Positions 52,851 through 61,268 of a DNA stretch of 64,000 nt are shown piece after piece. The notes beneath the pieces were generated by a model. The model ran no database searches and had not been told where the DNA came from. It saw only the letters and a list, made by a program, of their open reading frames with translations. A program made the translations under genes and the position numbers. This stretch comes from Sedimentibacter sp. (GTDB taxonomy: Bacteria > Bacillota > Clostridia > Tissierellales > Sedimentibacteraceae), in assembly GCA_018436705.1 (NCBI GenBank), contig JAHDLA010000007.1:203925-267924 (forward strand), written 5' to 3'. Within the stretch, counting starts at the first letter, position 1. The number at the start of each line of letters is the position of its first letter.

Positions 52851-53708
52851 TTGAAATCCATGTCTGATTTAAATATAACCATAGTTGGGATAGGCTTAAT
52901 CGGAGGTTCTTATGCCAAAGCTATAAGAAAAAACATAAAAACAAACAATTTATGGGCAATTGATATAAATGCAGATGCATTGAATGAGGCTGAATCATCA
53001 GGCGTAATAGACAATGGATATATAGAACCTCAGTATCCTCTACAGCATTCCGATCTGATAATATTATGCACATACCCTAATGCTACCATGGATTTTTTGA
53101 AAAACAACATGAGATATATTAAGAAAAATGCGCTTATTACAGATACAATGGGGATGAAAAATAAAATTGTTTCAGACATATTAAGTATAATGAGGAGTGA
53201 CCTTGTATTTATAGGAGGTCATCCTATGTCAGGCAAGGAGTCAGCAGGTTACAACTATTCTGATGCTGATATATTTAAAAATGCACAATACATTCTAACC
53301 CCAAGCAAAAACACTTCGGACAGCTCTTTAACAATGTTAAAGCAAATAATAAAAAGCATAGGCTTTAATACAATTATTGAAATGTCCCCTCAAACCCACG
53401 ATGAAAAAATAGCATTCACCAGTCAGCTCCCTCATATTATAGCCTGCACATTAATGAACAATGCAAGCCTTGACGACAATTTTCAATGTGTGGGTGGAAG
53501 TTTTAAGGATGCTACAAGAGTGGCAGACATTAATTCTCAGCTATGGAGTGAACTGATACTGGAAAATAAGGATAATATATTAAATGAAATCAGTAATTTT
53601 ATTTCAGATATAACTGACATCTATAATGTTATTAAATGCAACGATAGAAACAGCCTGGAATTTTTCATGGACAAAAGCAGCGCAAGAAGAAAAGAGATGA
53701 ATATATGA
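52851..53708 (+). CDS. tyrA: Prephenate dehydrogenase
   Basis: Protein of 285 residues. The Rossmann NAD-binding loop is VGIGLIGGSYAKAI, and GGHPMSGKESAG and the SQLPHIIACTLM helix of the dimer domain are conserved TyrA elements. It oxidises prephenate to 4-hydroxyphenylpyruvate for tyrosine. I start at the TTG at 52851, eight bases after GAGAGG; ATG at 52860 is the alternative and the codon at 52842 overlaps the site. Ends 4 bases inside aroB. Confidence 0.92.
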   Translation: MKSMSDLNITIVGIGLIGGSYAKAIRKNIKTNNLWAIDINADALNEAESSGVIDNGYIEPQYPLQHSDLIILCTYPNATMDFLKNNMRYIKKNALITDTMGMKNKIVSDILSIMRSDLVFIGGHPMSGKESAGYNYSDADIFKNAQYILTPSKNTSDSSLTMLKQIIKSIGFNTIIEMSPQTHDEKIAFTSQLPHIIACTLMNNASLDDNFQCVGGSFKDATRVADINSQLWSELILENKDNILNEISNFISDITDIYNVIKCNDRNSLEFFMDKSSARRKEMNI

Positions 53709-54769
53709 CAGTACTAAATGTAAACCTTCAGACAAAAAAATATGATATACTTATAGAAAAAGGAATTATTAATAATATTGGGTTTGAAATAAAAAAATTA
53801 TACGGCGGAAATAGAATTGCTGTTATTACAGATGAAAATGTATATTCATTATATGGCGAGTCAGTAAAGAACTCATTAGAACATTGCGGTTTTAATGCGA
53901 AATTTATTATACTGGAGCCAGGCGAAAAAAGCAAATCTATTATGGTGCTAGAAGGTGTATATACTCGCTTGCTGGAATCAAAAATAACCAGAGGCGACAT
54001 GATAATTGCTTTGGGAGGAGGAGTTGTTGGCGACTTAGGCGGATTTGCTGCGTCAACCTATTTGAGAGGTGTAGACTATGTACAAATTCCGACTTCCCTT
54101 TTAGCACAAATCGATTCAAGCATAGGCGGAAAGGTAGCTGTAAATCTGGAGCAAGGCAAGAATTTAGTCGGAAGCTTCTACCATCCCAAGAAAGTGCTTA
54201 TAGACCCAGAGGTGCTTAATTCTCTCCCTGATAAATTTATTAAGGACGGCCTGGGAGAAGTAACAAAGTATGCGTGCATTAAAGATTCAGCACTTTATGA
54301 ATTATTGATGAGCATAAAATCTAAAGAAGAATTACTAAATAATATTGAAACTATCATTTTTACATGCTGCAATATTAAAAGAAAAATAGTTGAACAAGAT
54401 GAACGAGATACCGGGATACGAATGATATTAAATTTCGGTCACACATTAGGGCATGCTGTTGAAAAATACTATAATTACGAGACATACACTCATGGAGAAG
54501 CGGTAGCAACAGGCATGTATTTTATAACACAGAAAAGCGAGGATCTCGGATATACCGAACCGGGAACATCTGATAAAGTAAAAAAACTGTTGAATAATTT
54601 TAGCATAGATTACAACTTCCCCAACATTGACATGAATTATATAGAGGAAACAATTCTTTTAGATAAAAAAAATATTTCAGAGAATATAAACTTAATTTTA
54701 TTGAAAAAAATAGGCGAAGCTTATATAGCGCAAATGCCTGTTAAAAATATAAACAACTTCCTAAAGTAA
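53705..54769 (+). CDS. aroB: 3-dehydroquinate synthase
   Basis: Protein of 354 residues that cyclises DAHP to 3-dehydroquinate using NAD and a metal. Typical marks are GGGVVGDLGGFAAS, the PTSLLAQIDSSIGGKVAVN region, metal-ligand segments around GLGEVTKYACI, and NFGHTLGHAVE. It overlaps tyrA by four bases. Followed 20 bases later by aroA. Confidence 0.95.
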   Translation: MTVLNVNLQTKKYDILIEKGIINNIGFEIKKLYGGNRIAVITDENVYSLYGESVKNSLEHCGFNAKFIILEPGEKSKSIMVLEGVYTRLLESKITRGDMIIALGGGVVGDLGGFAASTYLRGVDYVQIPTSLLAQIDSSIGGKVAVNLEQGKNLVGSFYHPKKVLIDPEVLNSLPDKFIKDGLGEVTKYACIKDSALYELLMSIKSKEELLNNIETIIFTCCNIKRKIVEQDERDTGIRMILNFGHTLGHAVEKYYNYETYTHGEAVATGMYFITQKSEDLGYTEPGTSDKVKKLLNNFSIDYNFPNIDMNYIEETILLDKKNISENINLILLKKIGEAYIAQMPVKNINNFLK

Positions 54770-54789
54770 ATCTGAGCAGGAGAATACAA

Positions 54790-56061
54790 ATGAACAGCAT
54801 AACGATAAAACCTTCCCAACTTAAAGGAGAAATAAAAGCACCTCCATCAAAAAGCTTAAGTCACAGAGCAATAATATGCGCTTCTTTATGCAGCAGCGGC
54901 GAAAGTTTAATAGACAATGTCGTTTTATCAGAGGACATAAAGGCTACCATAGGAGGCATGAGAAGTCTCGGTGCAAAAATAAATTTATTTGAGGACAGCA
55001 ACGGCACATACAGCTTGCGTATAAAAAGAGAAACCGATAAAATACAAACGGCTCATATTGACTGCGGAGAATCAGGCTCAACTTTAAGATTTCTTATTCC
55101 CCTTGGCTCAATATTGTCAGAGAAATGCACTTTTACAGGCTCCGGCAAACTTGTTGAGAGGCCTTTAGATATTTATTATAAAATATTTGATGAACAAAAA
55201 ATCAAATATAAAACAAATGGCGGTTTACTTCCCCTGTCCGTACATGGCTCATTGATGAGCGGTAGCTACGAGGTTTCAGGCAATATCAGTTCACAGTTTA
55301 TATCAGGACTTCTCCTTGCTCTTCCATTGCTGAGCGGTGATTCAACGGTTAAAATTAAAGGTCCACTGGAATCAAAGGGCTACGTTGATTTAACACTTGA
55401 TATCTTAAGCAATTTTAATATTAATATTGAAAACAACGGCTATAATGAGTTTAAAATTCATGGTAATTCCGTGTATGAGCCTGCAAAATATACAGTTGAA
55501 GGCGACCTGTCTCAAGCTGCTTTTTTCCTTGTAGCTCATGAAATCGGAAATGATTTGATCTGTACCGGATTTGACAACAGCACAAAACAGGGAGACAAGG
55601 AAATACTAAATATAATAGAAAAATACAAACACATAGATAAAAGCAGCAATGAAGAAATAATAATAGATGCATCTCAAATACCTGATTTAGTTCCGATTTT
55701 AGCAGTGCTTGCATCGCTAAAAAACGGAATAACAACGAAAATAATTAATGCGGAACGCCTAAGAATAAAGGAATCCGACCGTTTAAAGTCAATCTCTACC
55801 GAAATGAACAAACTTGGAGCAAGTATAAAGGAATTGCCAGATGGACTATTAATAAAAGGATTAAACAGTTTAGCAGGAGGTGCCGCAGTAAGCAGTTGGA
55901 ATGATCACAGAATTGCAATGGCCCTTGCAATAGCGGCAACAAAATGCGAAAAAGAAGTTATATTGGAAAACCACACAGCTGTAAATAAATCATACCCTTC
56001 ATTCTGGGATGAATATAAAGCTTTGGGAGGTATGTTAGATGAGTTCGATGTTCGGCAATAA
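54790..56061 (+). CDS. aroA: 5-enolpyruvylshikimate-3-phosphate synthase
   Basis: Protein of 423 residues with PPSKSLSHRAIICASL at the start, CGESGSTLRFLIPL and a closing DHRIAMALAIAA, the standard EPSP synthase motifs. It transfers enolpyruvyl from phosphoenolpyruvate to shikimate 3-phosphate. It follows a weaker ribosome site (GAGCAGGAG). It overlaps aroC by 23 bases. Confidence 0.95.
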   Translation: MNSITIKPSQLKGEIKAPPSKSLSHRAIICASLCSSGESLIDNVVLSEDIKATIGGMRSLGAKINLFEDSNGTYSLRIKRETDKIQTAHIDCGESGSTLRFLIPLGSILSEKCTFTGSGKLVERPLDIYYKIFDEQKIKYKTNGGLLPLSVHGSLMSGSYEVSGNISSQFISGLLLALPLLSGDSTVKIKGPLESKGYVDLTLDILSNFNINIENNGYNEFKIHGNSVYEPAKYTVEGDLSQAAFFLVAHEIGNDLICTGFDNSTKQGDKEILNIIEKYKHIDKSSNEEIIIDASQIPDLVPILAVLASLKNGITTKIINAERLRIKESDRLKSISTEMNKLGASIKELPDGLLIKGLNSLAGGAAVSSWNDHRIAMALAIAATKCEKEVILENHTAVNKSYPSFWDEYKALGGMLDEFDVRQ

Positions 56062-57139
56062 ATTAAAAATAAGTATTTTCGGCGAATCTCACGGCGAAGC
56101 CATAGGTGTAGTTATAGACGGACTTCCGCCTGGAATAAGGTTGAATCACGACTATATTAAAAAACAGATGCTGCGCAGGGCTCCCGGAAGAAGCAGCTTT
56201 TCCACTCCAAGAAACGAAAAAGATTTATACCATATTGTAAGCGGCTATTTCGAAGAGAAAACAACAGGCTCTCCATTATGCGCAATTATATACAATGAAG
56301 ACAAGAAATCAAAAGATTATGACATTTTAAAGGATACCATGAGACCCGGCCACAGTGATTATCCCGGATTTGTAAGATATGCCGGATGCAATGATTATCG
56401 AGGCGGCGGCCATTTCTCCGGTAGAATAACTGCACCTTTGGCATTTGCCGGTGCAGCTGCAATGCAAATACTTGAAGAATATAAAAATATTTTTATCGGC
56501 AGCCGTATAAAAAGCATATTCAAGATTAAGGATGATGATATTTCTAAAATAGAAATAAATACTCTTAACGATTTGCGCAACATGAGTTTTCCAGTTATTT
56601 CCGATGAAAAATCAGCATTGATGCAAGCAGAGATACTTAAGGCAAAAGATGAAGGAGATTCTGTTGGGGGCGTGTCAGAAACATTTATAATTAATACTGA
56701 TGCAGGCCTTGGTCAGCCCTTCTTTGATTCAGTAGAAAGCAAGCTGTCACATATAATATTTTCCATACCTTCCGTCAAAGGTATAGAATTTGGAGCCGGG
56801 TTTGATATAACCAATATGAGAGGCTCAGAAGCAAATGATTCATACTGTATGAAGGGAAACAAAATTATTACCGATAGTAATAATAACGGCGGAATTACAG
56901 GAGGCATTACAAACGGTATGCCCATAGTGTTCAGAACAGCTATTAAGCCTACACCGTCTATAGCAGTTTCTCAGAAGACCGTTAACGTTTCATCCATGCA
57001 AAACACTGAACTGACTATATCAGGACGTCACGATCCATGCATAGTACCAAGGGCACTGCCTGTTATTGAGGGGGCTGCAGCGCTGGTGATACTCGACTTA
57101 ATATTGGAAAGGGAAGGTGAATTATGGAACCAAAAATAG
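56039..57139 (+). CDS. aroC: Chorismate synthase
   Basis: Protein of 366 residues that forms chorismate with reduced FMN. Signatures: FGESHGEAIGVVIDGLPPG, the RPGHSDYPG segment, and the FMN/substrate stretch GGGHFSGRIT. It starts at 56039, eight bases after GGGAGG inside the end of aroA. It overlaps the chorismate mutase gene by 16 bases. Confidence 0.95.
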   Translation: MSSMFGNKLKISIFGESHGEAIGVVIDGLPPGIRLNHDYIKKQMLRRAPGRSSFSTPRNEKDLYHIVSGYFEEKTTGSPLCAIIYNEDKKSKDYDILKDTMRPGHSDYPGFVRYAGCNDYRGGGHFSGRITAPLAFAGAAAMQILEEYKNIFIGSRIKSIFKIKDDDISKIEINTLNDLRNMSFPVISDEKSALMQAEILKAKDEGDSVGGVSETFIINTDAGLGQPFFDSVESKLSHIIFSIPSVKGIEFGAGFDITNMRGSEANDSYCMKGNKIITDSNNNGGITGGITNGMPIVFRTAIKPTPSIAVSQKTVNVSSMQNTELTISGRHDPCIVPRALPVIEGAAALVILDLILEREGELWNQK

Positions 57140-57408
57140 ATTTAAATAAAGTAAGAAATGAAATTAATTCAATAGATGCTGATTTAGTAAAACTTTTAGA
57201 AAAGAGATTTAATTTAGTATTGAAGGTTGGAGAATATAAAGCAGCACACAACTTGCCTGTACTAGATGGAGCAAGAGAAAAAATTGTTATTGAAAAATGT
57301 AAGAATCATTTAGAAAACCAGAAGTACGAAACCTATATGGAAAAAGTTTTTACACAAATTATGAATACCTGCAAGGATATTCAAAAAAATGAAATTAAAA
57401 TATTGTAA
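57124..57408 (+). CDS. aroQ: Chorismate mutase (AroQ class)
   Basis: All-helical protein of 94 residues with the AroQ set: VRNEINSIDADLVKLLEKRFNLVLKVGEYK-like first helix (residues 7-36), including the conserved Arg, Lys and Glu positions, and VLDGAREKIVIEKC. It converts chorismate to prephenate for both TyrA and PheA, replacing the degenerate mutase domain of PheA. It overlaps aroC and precedes aroE by 14 bases. Confidence 0.92.
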   Translation: MEPKIDLNKVRNEINSIDADLVKLLEKRFNLVLKVGEYKAAHNLPVLDGAREKIVIEKCKNHLENQKYETYMEKVFTQIMNTCKDIQKNEIKIL

Positions 57409-57422
57409 AGAGGGATCTGTTA

Positions 57423-58226
57423 ATGGAAAATTTATATGGCTTAATAGGCGAAAGGCTTGGACATACCTTCTCACCTCAAATTCATAATAAAATAATGGAA
57501 GAGACTCATAAAAGCGGTCATTACGGACTATTTGAAGTAAAAAAAGAAAATTTAAAATTTGTTGTTAACGGATTAAAGGCACTTGGTTATAAAGGCGTGA
57601 ATGTTACTATACCATATAAATTGGACATAATTAAATATCTCGATTTTCTCAGCCCAGAAGCTTCGAAAATTGGAGCCGTTAATGTGGTGAGCATAGATAA
57701 AAATGGTGCATCCACAGGATATAATACGGACTATTATGGGTTTGGAATGATGCTGGATCATGCAGGTGTGAAAATTGAAAATGAAACAGCTGTTGTTCTT
57801 GGTACCGGCGGTGCATCAAAAGCAGTAACGCAGTATCTAAAGGACAGTGGCATAAAGGAATTAATTCTGGTATCCAGAAATACAAACTCAGCAAAAGAAA
57901 AATATCCGGATGATAAAATTATTACGTACAATGAATTAAATAAATTATATAATTGCTCAATGGTGATAAACTGCACTCCAATAGGAATGTTTCCAAAAAC
58001 CGAACAAAGTCCGCTAGATAAAGAACTTTTAAATAAATTCAACACGGCTGTAGATTTAATTTATAACCCGCCAAACACTCTGTTTCTGCAAGAAGCAAAA
58101 GAAAAGGGCTTGAAAGCAATAAACGGACTATACATGCTTGCCGCCCAAGCTGTTAAATCACAGGAAATATGGAACGAATCGAAAATTGAAGCAAAAGTCA
58201 TAGATAATATACTAGATATGTTTTAA
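57423..58226 (+). CDS. aroE: Shikimate dehydrogenase
   Basis: Protein of 267 residues that reduces 3-dehydroshikimate with NADPH. Conserved elements: GERLGHTFSPQIHN, the catalytic Lys in NVTIPYKLDIIKYL, Asp in YNTDYYGF, and the nucleotide-binding VVLGTGGASKAV. Lies between aroQ and aroK. The preceding enzyme AroD (3-dehydroquinate dehydratase) is not encoded in this operon. Confidence 0.95.
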   Translation: MENLYGLIGERLGHTFSPQIHNKIMEETHKSGHYGLFEVKKENLKFVVNGLKALGYKGVNVTIPYKLDIIKYLDFLSPEASKIGAVNVVSIDKNGASTGYNTDYYGFGMMLDHAGVKIENETAVVLGTGGASKAVTQYLKDSGIKELILVSRNTNSAKEKYPDDKIITYNELNKLYNCSMVINCTPIGMFPKTEQSPLDKELLNKFNTAVDLIYNPPNTLFLQEAKEKGLKAINGLYMLAAQAVKSQEIWNESKIEAKVIDNILDMF

Positions 58227-58238
58227 CAGGAGACCTAT

Positions 58239-58739
58239 ATGAATAAAAACATAGTAATAATAGGAATGCCAGGGAGCGGCAAAAGCACCGTAGGTTATAT
58301 GCTATCCCAAAAAATGAACATGGACTATATAGATATGGACAAATATATAGAGACAAATGAAAACAAAACCATCAAGGAGATGTTTCAAATAGGCGAAAAA
58401 TATTTCAGAGATGTTGAAACAAAGTACACTAAGGCATTGAGCAAATTAAATTCCCATGTAATATCCACAGGCGGCGGAATTGTAAAAAGAAAGGAAAATA
58501 TAAAAATGCTTAAAGAAAACTGCATCATCATATTTTTGAACAGGCCTCTGGATAACATAATTGGAGATATTGACACAAGCATAAGACCGCTTCTGGCAGA
58601 CGGAAAAAATAAATTATATCAGCTGTATAATGAAAGGTTTCCTTTATACAAGGAATATTGTGATATTGAGGTAATAAACGACCGTGAAATTTCTCATGCC
58701 GTAGAGCAAATCACAAAGCTTGTAGCAAATCTAATATAA
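58239..58739 (+). CDS. aroK: Shikimate kinase
   Basis: P-loop kinase of 166 residues: Walker A IGMPGSGKST, DMDKYIE for the shikimate/metal site, VISTGGGIV and the lid Arg in DTSIRPLLADG. It phosphorylates shikimate. Last gene of the operon, followed by a hairpin at 58744-58780. Confidence 0.95.
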   Translation: MNKNIVIIGMPGSGKSTVGYMLSQKMNMDYIDMDKYIETNENKTIKEMFQIGEKYFRDVETKYTKALSKLNSHVISTGGGIVKRKENIKMLKENCIIIFLNRPLDNIIGDIDTSIRPLLADGKNKLYQLYNERFPLYKEYCDIEVINDREISHAVEQITKLVANLI

Positions 58740-58743
58740 AATA

Positions 58744-58780
58744 ACTGTTCTTTTGATAAATAATAAACCAAAAGAACAGT
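58744..58780. terminator. Hairpin ending the aro operon
   Basis: Perfect 12-bp stem ACTGTTCTTTTG (58744-58755) with CAAAAGAACAGT (58769-58780), between converging genes. Weak U tract. Confidence 0.65.
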
Positions 58781-58799
58781 ATGTTTGTTCTAAATGCTT

Positions 58800-59012
58800 T
58801 TAGAGTTTGCTTCTATCCGCATTCAGCATTTTTTCAAACGCCTCGTAGCGGGTTCTCAGAGCCCTCTCATGATTTTCTTCATCTGATTTTAATTGTTCAA
58901 AAAATTTTTTAACTTTTGGATCATCTGCTTTTTCAGCAAGCATTTGGTAATGTTTCTGAGCTCGTATCTCATCCTCAATTGCTTCTAAAATTCCTTCCAG
59001 TATCTGCTGCAT
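58800..59012 (-). CDS. Small ferritin-like (rubrerythrin-type) protein
   Basis: Protein of 70 residues (start at the ATG at 59012 behind AAAGGATGG). It keeps the iron motifs EDEIRAQKHYQ and DEENHERAL of a ferritin-like four-helix bundle, but is only about half the normal length. It would need to dimerise to form the bundle. The rubredoxin-like part of rubrerythrin is absent. May help against peroxide or iron stress; unknown. The ORF could begin at 59087 with no site. Confidence 0.75.
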   Translation of the reverse strand: MQQILEGILEAIEDEIRAQKHYQMLAEKADDPKVKKFFEQLKSDEENHERALRTRYEAFEKMLNADRSKL

Positions 59013-59183
59013 ACAACATCCATCCTTTATATAAGTTTTGTATCTTGCCGGTTTAATATAATAGTTTTCTTCAACCAAACATCTCAAATTTTATGCCTGC
59101 TAAAATTATAGCATAAATATCTCTTATAATCTACTTGAATATTAATTGAAAGAATGGTCACAAGTAATTATTTTTATATAATA

Positions 59184-60422
59184 TTATTCCTCTTTTACTG
59201 CTACAAGATTGTCATTATTATTTGCCTGATTATACAGTAGGCCTTTAAATATCAGCAGTATTGATACTATAATTACCCCTGAGGAAATTATCCATACTGC
59301 GGGTATTGAAGTGTGTTTAATTATAATGCTGTTCACAATCGAACCAGTTAATCCTCCTATCTGAAGAATCAATGAATTAACAGATAACACAGATGCTCTT
59401 ATTTTATTAGGAACCTCCTCGTTTAATATCACGCCCTCCGGTATACTCGCCATACCGAAAATCAAATACACCAATGTATAAAGCACTATGAAAGAAGCAA
59501 TGTTCAATTGCAAAGCCATTATTATCAATGATAATGACAGAAATACTCTTAGGATTAAATACATTTTTTTAGTGTTAACCTTTTTAATCAGCGCACCTGA
59601 CACAATATGTCCTGCCGTAGCCGCAGCTAAATACAAAAATGCCATAACGCCGAGAAGCGTAATATAGCCTTCATCATCCATTAGTGATATGAAATGAGGC
59701 TGCCAATATACTTCTAATGCATAGAGTAAAAATCCCGTTGAAAAAACAGAAATAAAAATGCAAATAATAGTCCTGTTTTTTAATATAAATGCAGAACTGC
59801 TTTTAACATGTTGTTTTAATGATATCCTCTTTTCTGTTTCTATTTTAGCTATTTCCTTAATAAAAATAAATGCAAGTAAAAGAACTGTCAGCGTTAATAA
59901 TATTTTAATTATAATATTCAAATCGTATGTTCCTAATAATGTAAAATAATTCTTTGAGATTTCAGGAAATAATCCACCGGTTAATGCTCCTGCCGATAGT
60001 CCAAGCGCATCCAATACGCTTATCCTTGTAGTCACTTTATGCAGTGCATCCTTTCCAAATAAATCAGTGTATGAATCAATAAATAGTGCTTCAAACGATC
60101 CCGATGATATTGCTCTGGTAAGCCCCTGCATAAAAATTCCAATACATATTGCAACTATACCATCTCCAAATAAGAAAAATAATGAACTTATCAAGGAAAC
60201 AACCAATGATATGCAAAATGTCTTTTTTCTTCCAACCATATCGGCCATTATTCCCGTAGGAAGTTCGAAGACAACTACAGTAACTGCATACATTCCTATT
60301 ATTAATGATAAGTTGCTCAGAGATGCGCCTTTATCCATAAGCAATAAACTTAATATAGGAACCATGAGGCCATTTATATATGAATTGAGGAAAAATATCA
60401 GAGAATATATGTTTAATCTCAT
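59184..60422 (-). CDS. MFS transporter (drug-efflux type)
   Basis: Membrane protein of 412 residues with about 12 helices. The motif FELPTGIMADMVGRKKTF between helices 2 and 3 is the MFS signature with the drug-exporter-like GxxADxxGRKK. The central loop contains EKRISLKQHVKSS. Two bases after its HTH regulator gene. Probably exports a toxic compound; substrate not evident. Confidence 0.88.
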   Translation of the reverse strand: MRLNIYSLIFFLNSYINGLMVPILSLLLMDKGASLSNLSLIIGMYAVTVVVFELPTGIMADMVGRKKTFCISLVVSLISSLFFLFGDGIVAICIGIFMQGLTRAISSGSFEALFIDSYTDLFGKDALHKVTTRISVLDALGLSAGALTGGLFPEISKNYFTLLGTYDLNIIIKILLTLTVLLLAFIFIKEIAKIETEKRISLKQHVKSSSAFILKNRTIICIFISVFSTGFLLYALEVYWQPHFISLMDDEGYITLLGVMAFLYLAAATAGHIVSGALIKKVNTKKMYLILRVFLSLSLIIMALQLNIASFIVLYTLVYLIFGMASIPEGVILNEEVPNKIRASVLSVNSLILQIGGLTGSIVNSIIIKHTSIPAVWIISSGVIIVSILLIFKGLLYNQANNNDNLVAVKEE

Positions 60423-60424
60423 AA

Positions 60425-61015
60425 TTAACCATTCCTGTCATTATCATTTAAATCTGATCTATATGCAATCAAAGCATACTCAAAGGGGTGAGTGTTGTCT
60501 GAAGCTCTTGAATGTTTTTTTATAAAATCGTCTATAATGCTGAACAATTCATTTGCCTCATGGGTAGTTAAATGAACAACGCCTGTCAATTGATCTACTA
60601 ATCTATTTCCATTTCTGTACTCTTCACTTATTAATTCTCTCTTTGACGTTATCAGCTCATTATAACCGTTATATGTTTCATTTATAATGCTTCTTGCCAG
60701 AGCATCACGTTCCAGTGATAAGCCATCATTTAAATCCTGTCCTATGCTGACAGTCTTGTCAGATAATCTAAGATACCTGGCTGTTATGCCATTTATAATT
60801 TCGTTGTGGTCAAATTCGATTATTCCAATTTGCTCCAACTGCTTAATATGATGCTGTGCCGAAGATGGCGAAGTGTTCAATTTGTCGGCGATATGTTTAG
60901 AAGTTACCGACCTGCCTTCTCTGCTCATTATTTTTATTATTTTTTGTCTGACAGGTGACATAAAAATCTTCAATTCTTTATCAGTTTTAAGTACAATGTA
61001 GTTTTTTCTTTCCAT
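60425..61015 (-). CDS. ArsR-like winged-helix transcriptional regulator
   Basis: Protein of 196 residues. The helix-turn-helix is in the N-terminal 80 residues (SPVRQKIIKIMSREGRSVTSKHIADKLNTSPSSAQHHIKQLEQIGIIE region). A long C-terminal domain may bind a ligand. Start at the ATG at 61015, behind GGGAGG; the in-frame TTG at 61021 overlaps that site. First of a two-gene unit with the MFS gene and likely its repressor, with TTACAT-type sites over the promoter. Confidence 0.85.
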   Translation of the reverse strand: MERKNYIVLKTDKELKIFMSPVRQKIIKIMSREGRSVTSKHIADKLNTSPSSAQHHIKQLEQIGIIEFDHNEIINGITARYLRLSDKTVSIGQDLNDGLSLERDALARSIINETYNGYNELITSKRELISEEYRNGNRLVDQLTGVVHLTTHEANELFSIIDDFIKKHSRASDNTHPFEYALIAYRSDLNDNDRNG

Positions 61016-61042
61016 ATTCAACCTCCCAATATCGTTACATTT

Positions 61043-61072
61043 ATTATAACATTACATTTTATGTAACGTCAA
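61043..61072 (-). promoter_or_regulatory. Promoter of the HTH-MFS unit with TTACAT palindrome
   Basis: On the minus strand TTGACG (61067-61072), 18-base spacer, TATAAT (61043-61048). The spacer holds the palindrome TTACAT-TTT-ATGTAA (61052-61066), and a further GTTACAT half-site is at 61034-61040. Placement fits autorepression. Confidence 0.7.
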
Positions 61073-61165
61073 TATAAATGTTACTACTTTCTACTTAAAT
61101 AAAAGTTCTCACACCATAATTATCATATATTGCTGGAATTTTCCGGAACTTTGTTTCATTTACAA

Positions 61166-61203
61166 CAAAAAATAACGCCCGAAGCAATATGCCATAAGCG
61201 TTA
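61166..61203 (-). terminator. Terminator of the two-component operon
   Basis: TAACGC (61173-61178) pairs with GCGTTA (61198-61203). On the minus strand it is followed by a U run (A run at about 61166-61172), 66 bases after the kinase stop. Confidence 0.65.
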
Positions 61204-61268
61204 GTTTCAATGTTTTCAACCTTCTTTTAGCAAACATATTATCATCGTAATAGCACAGAGGAGCCCTA

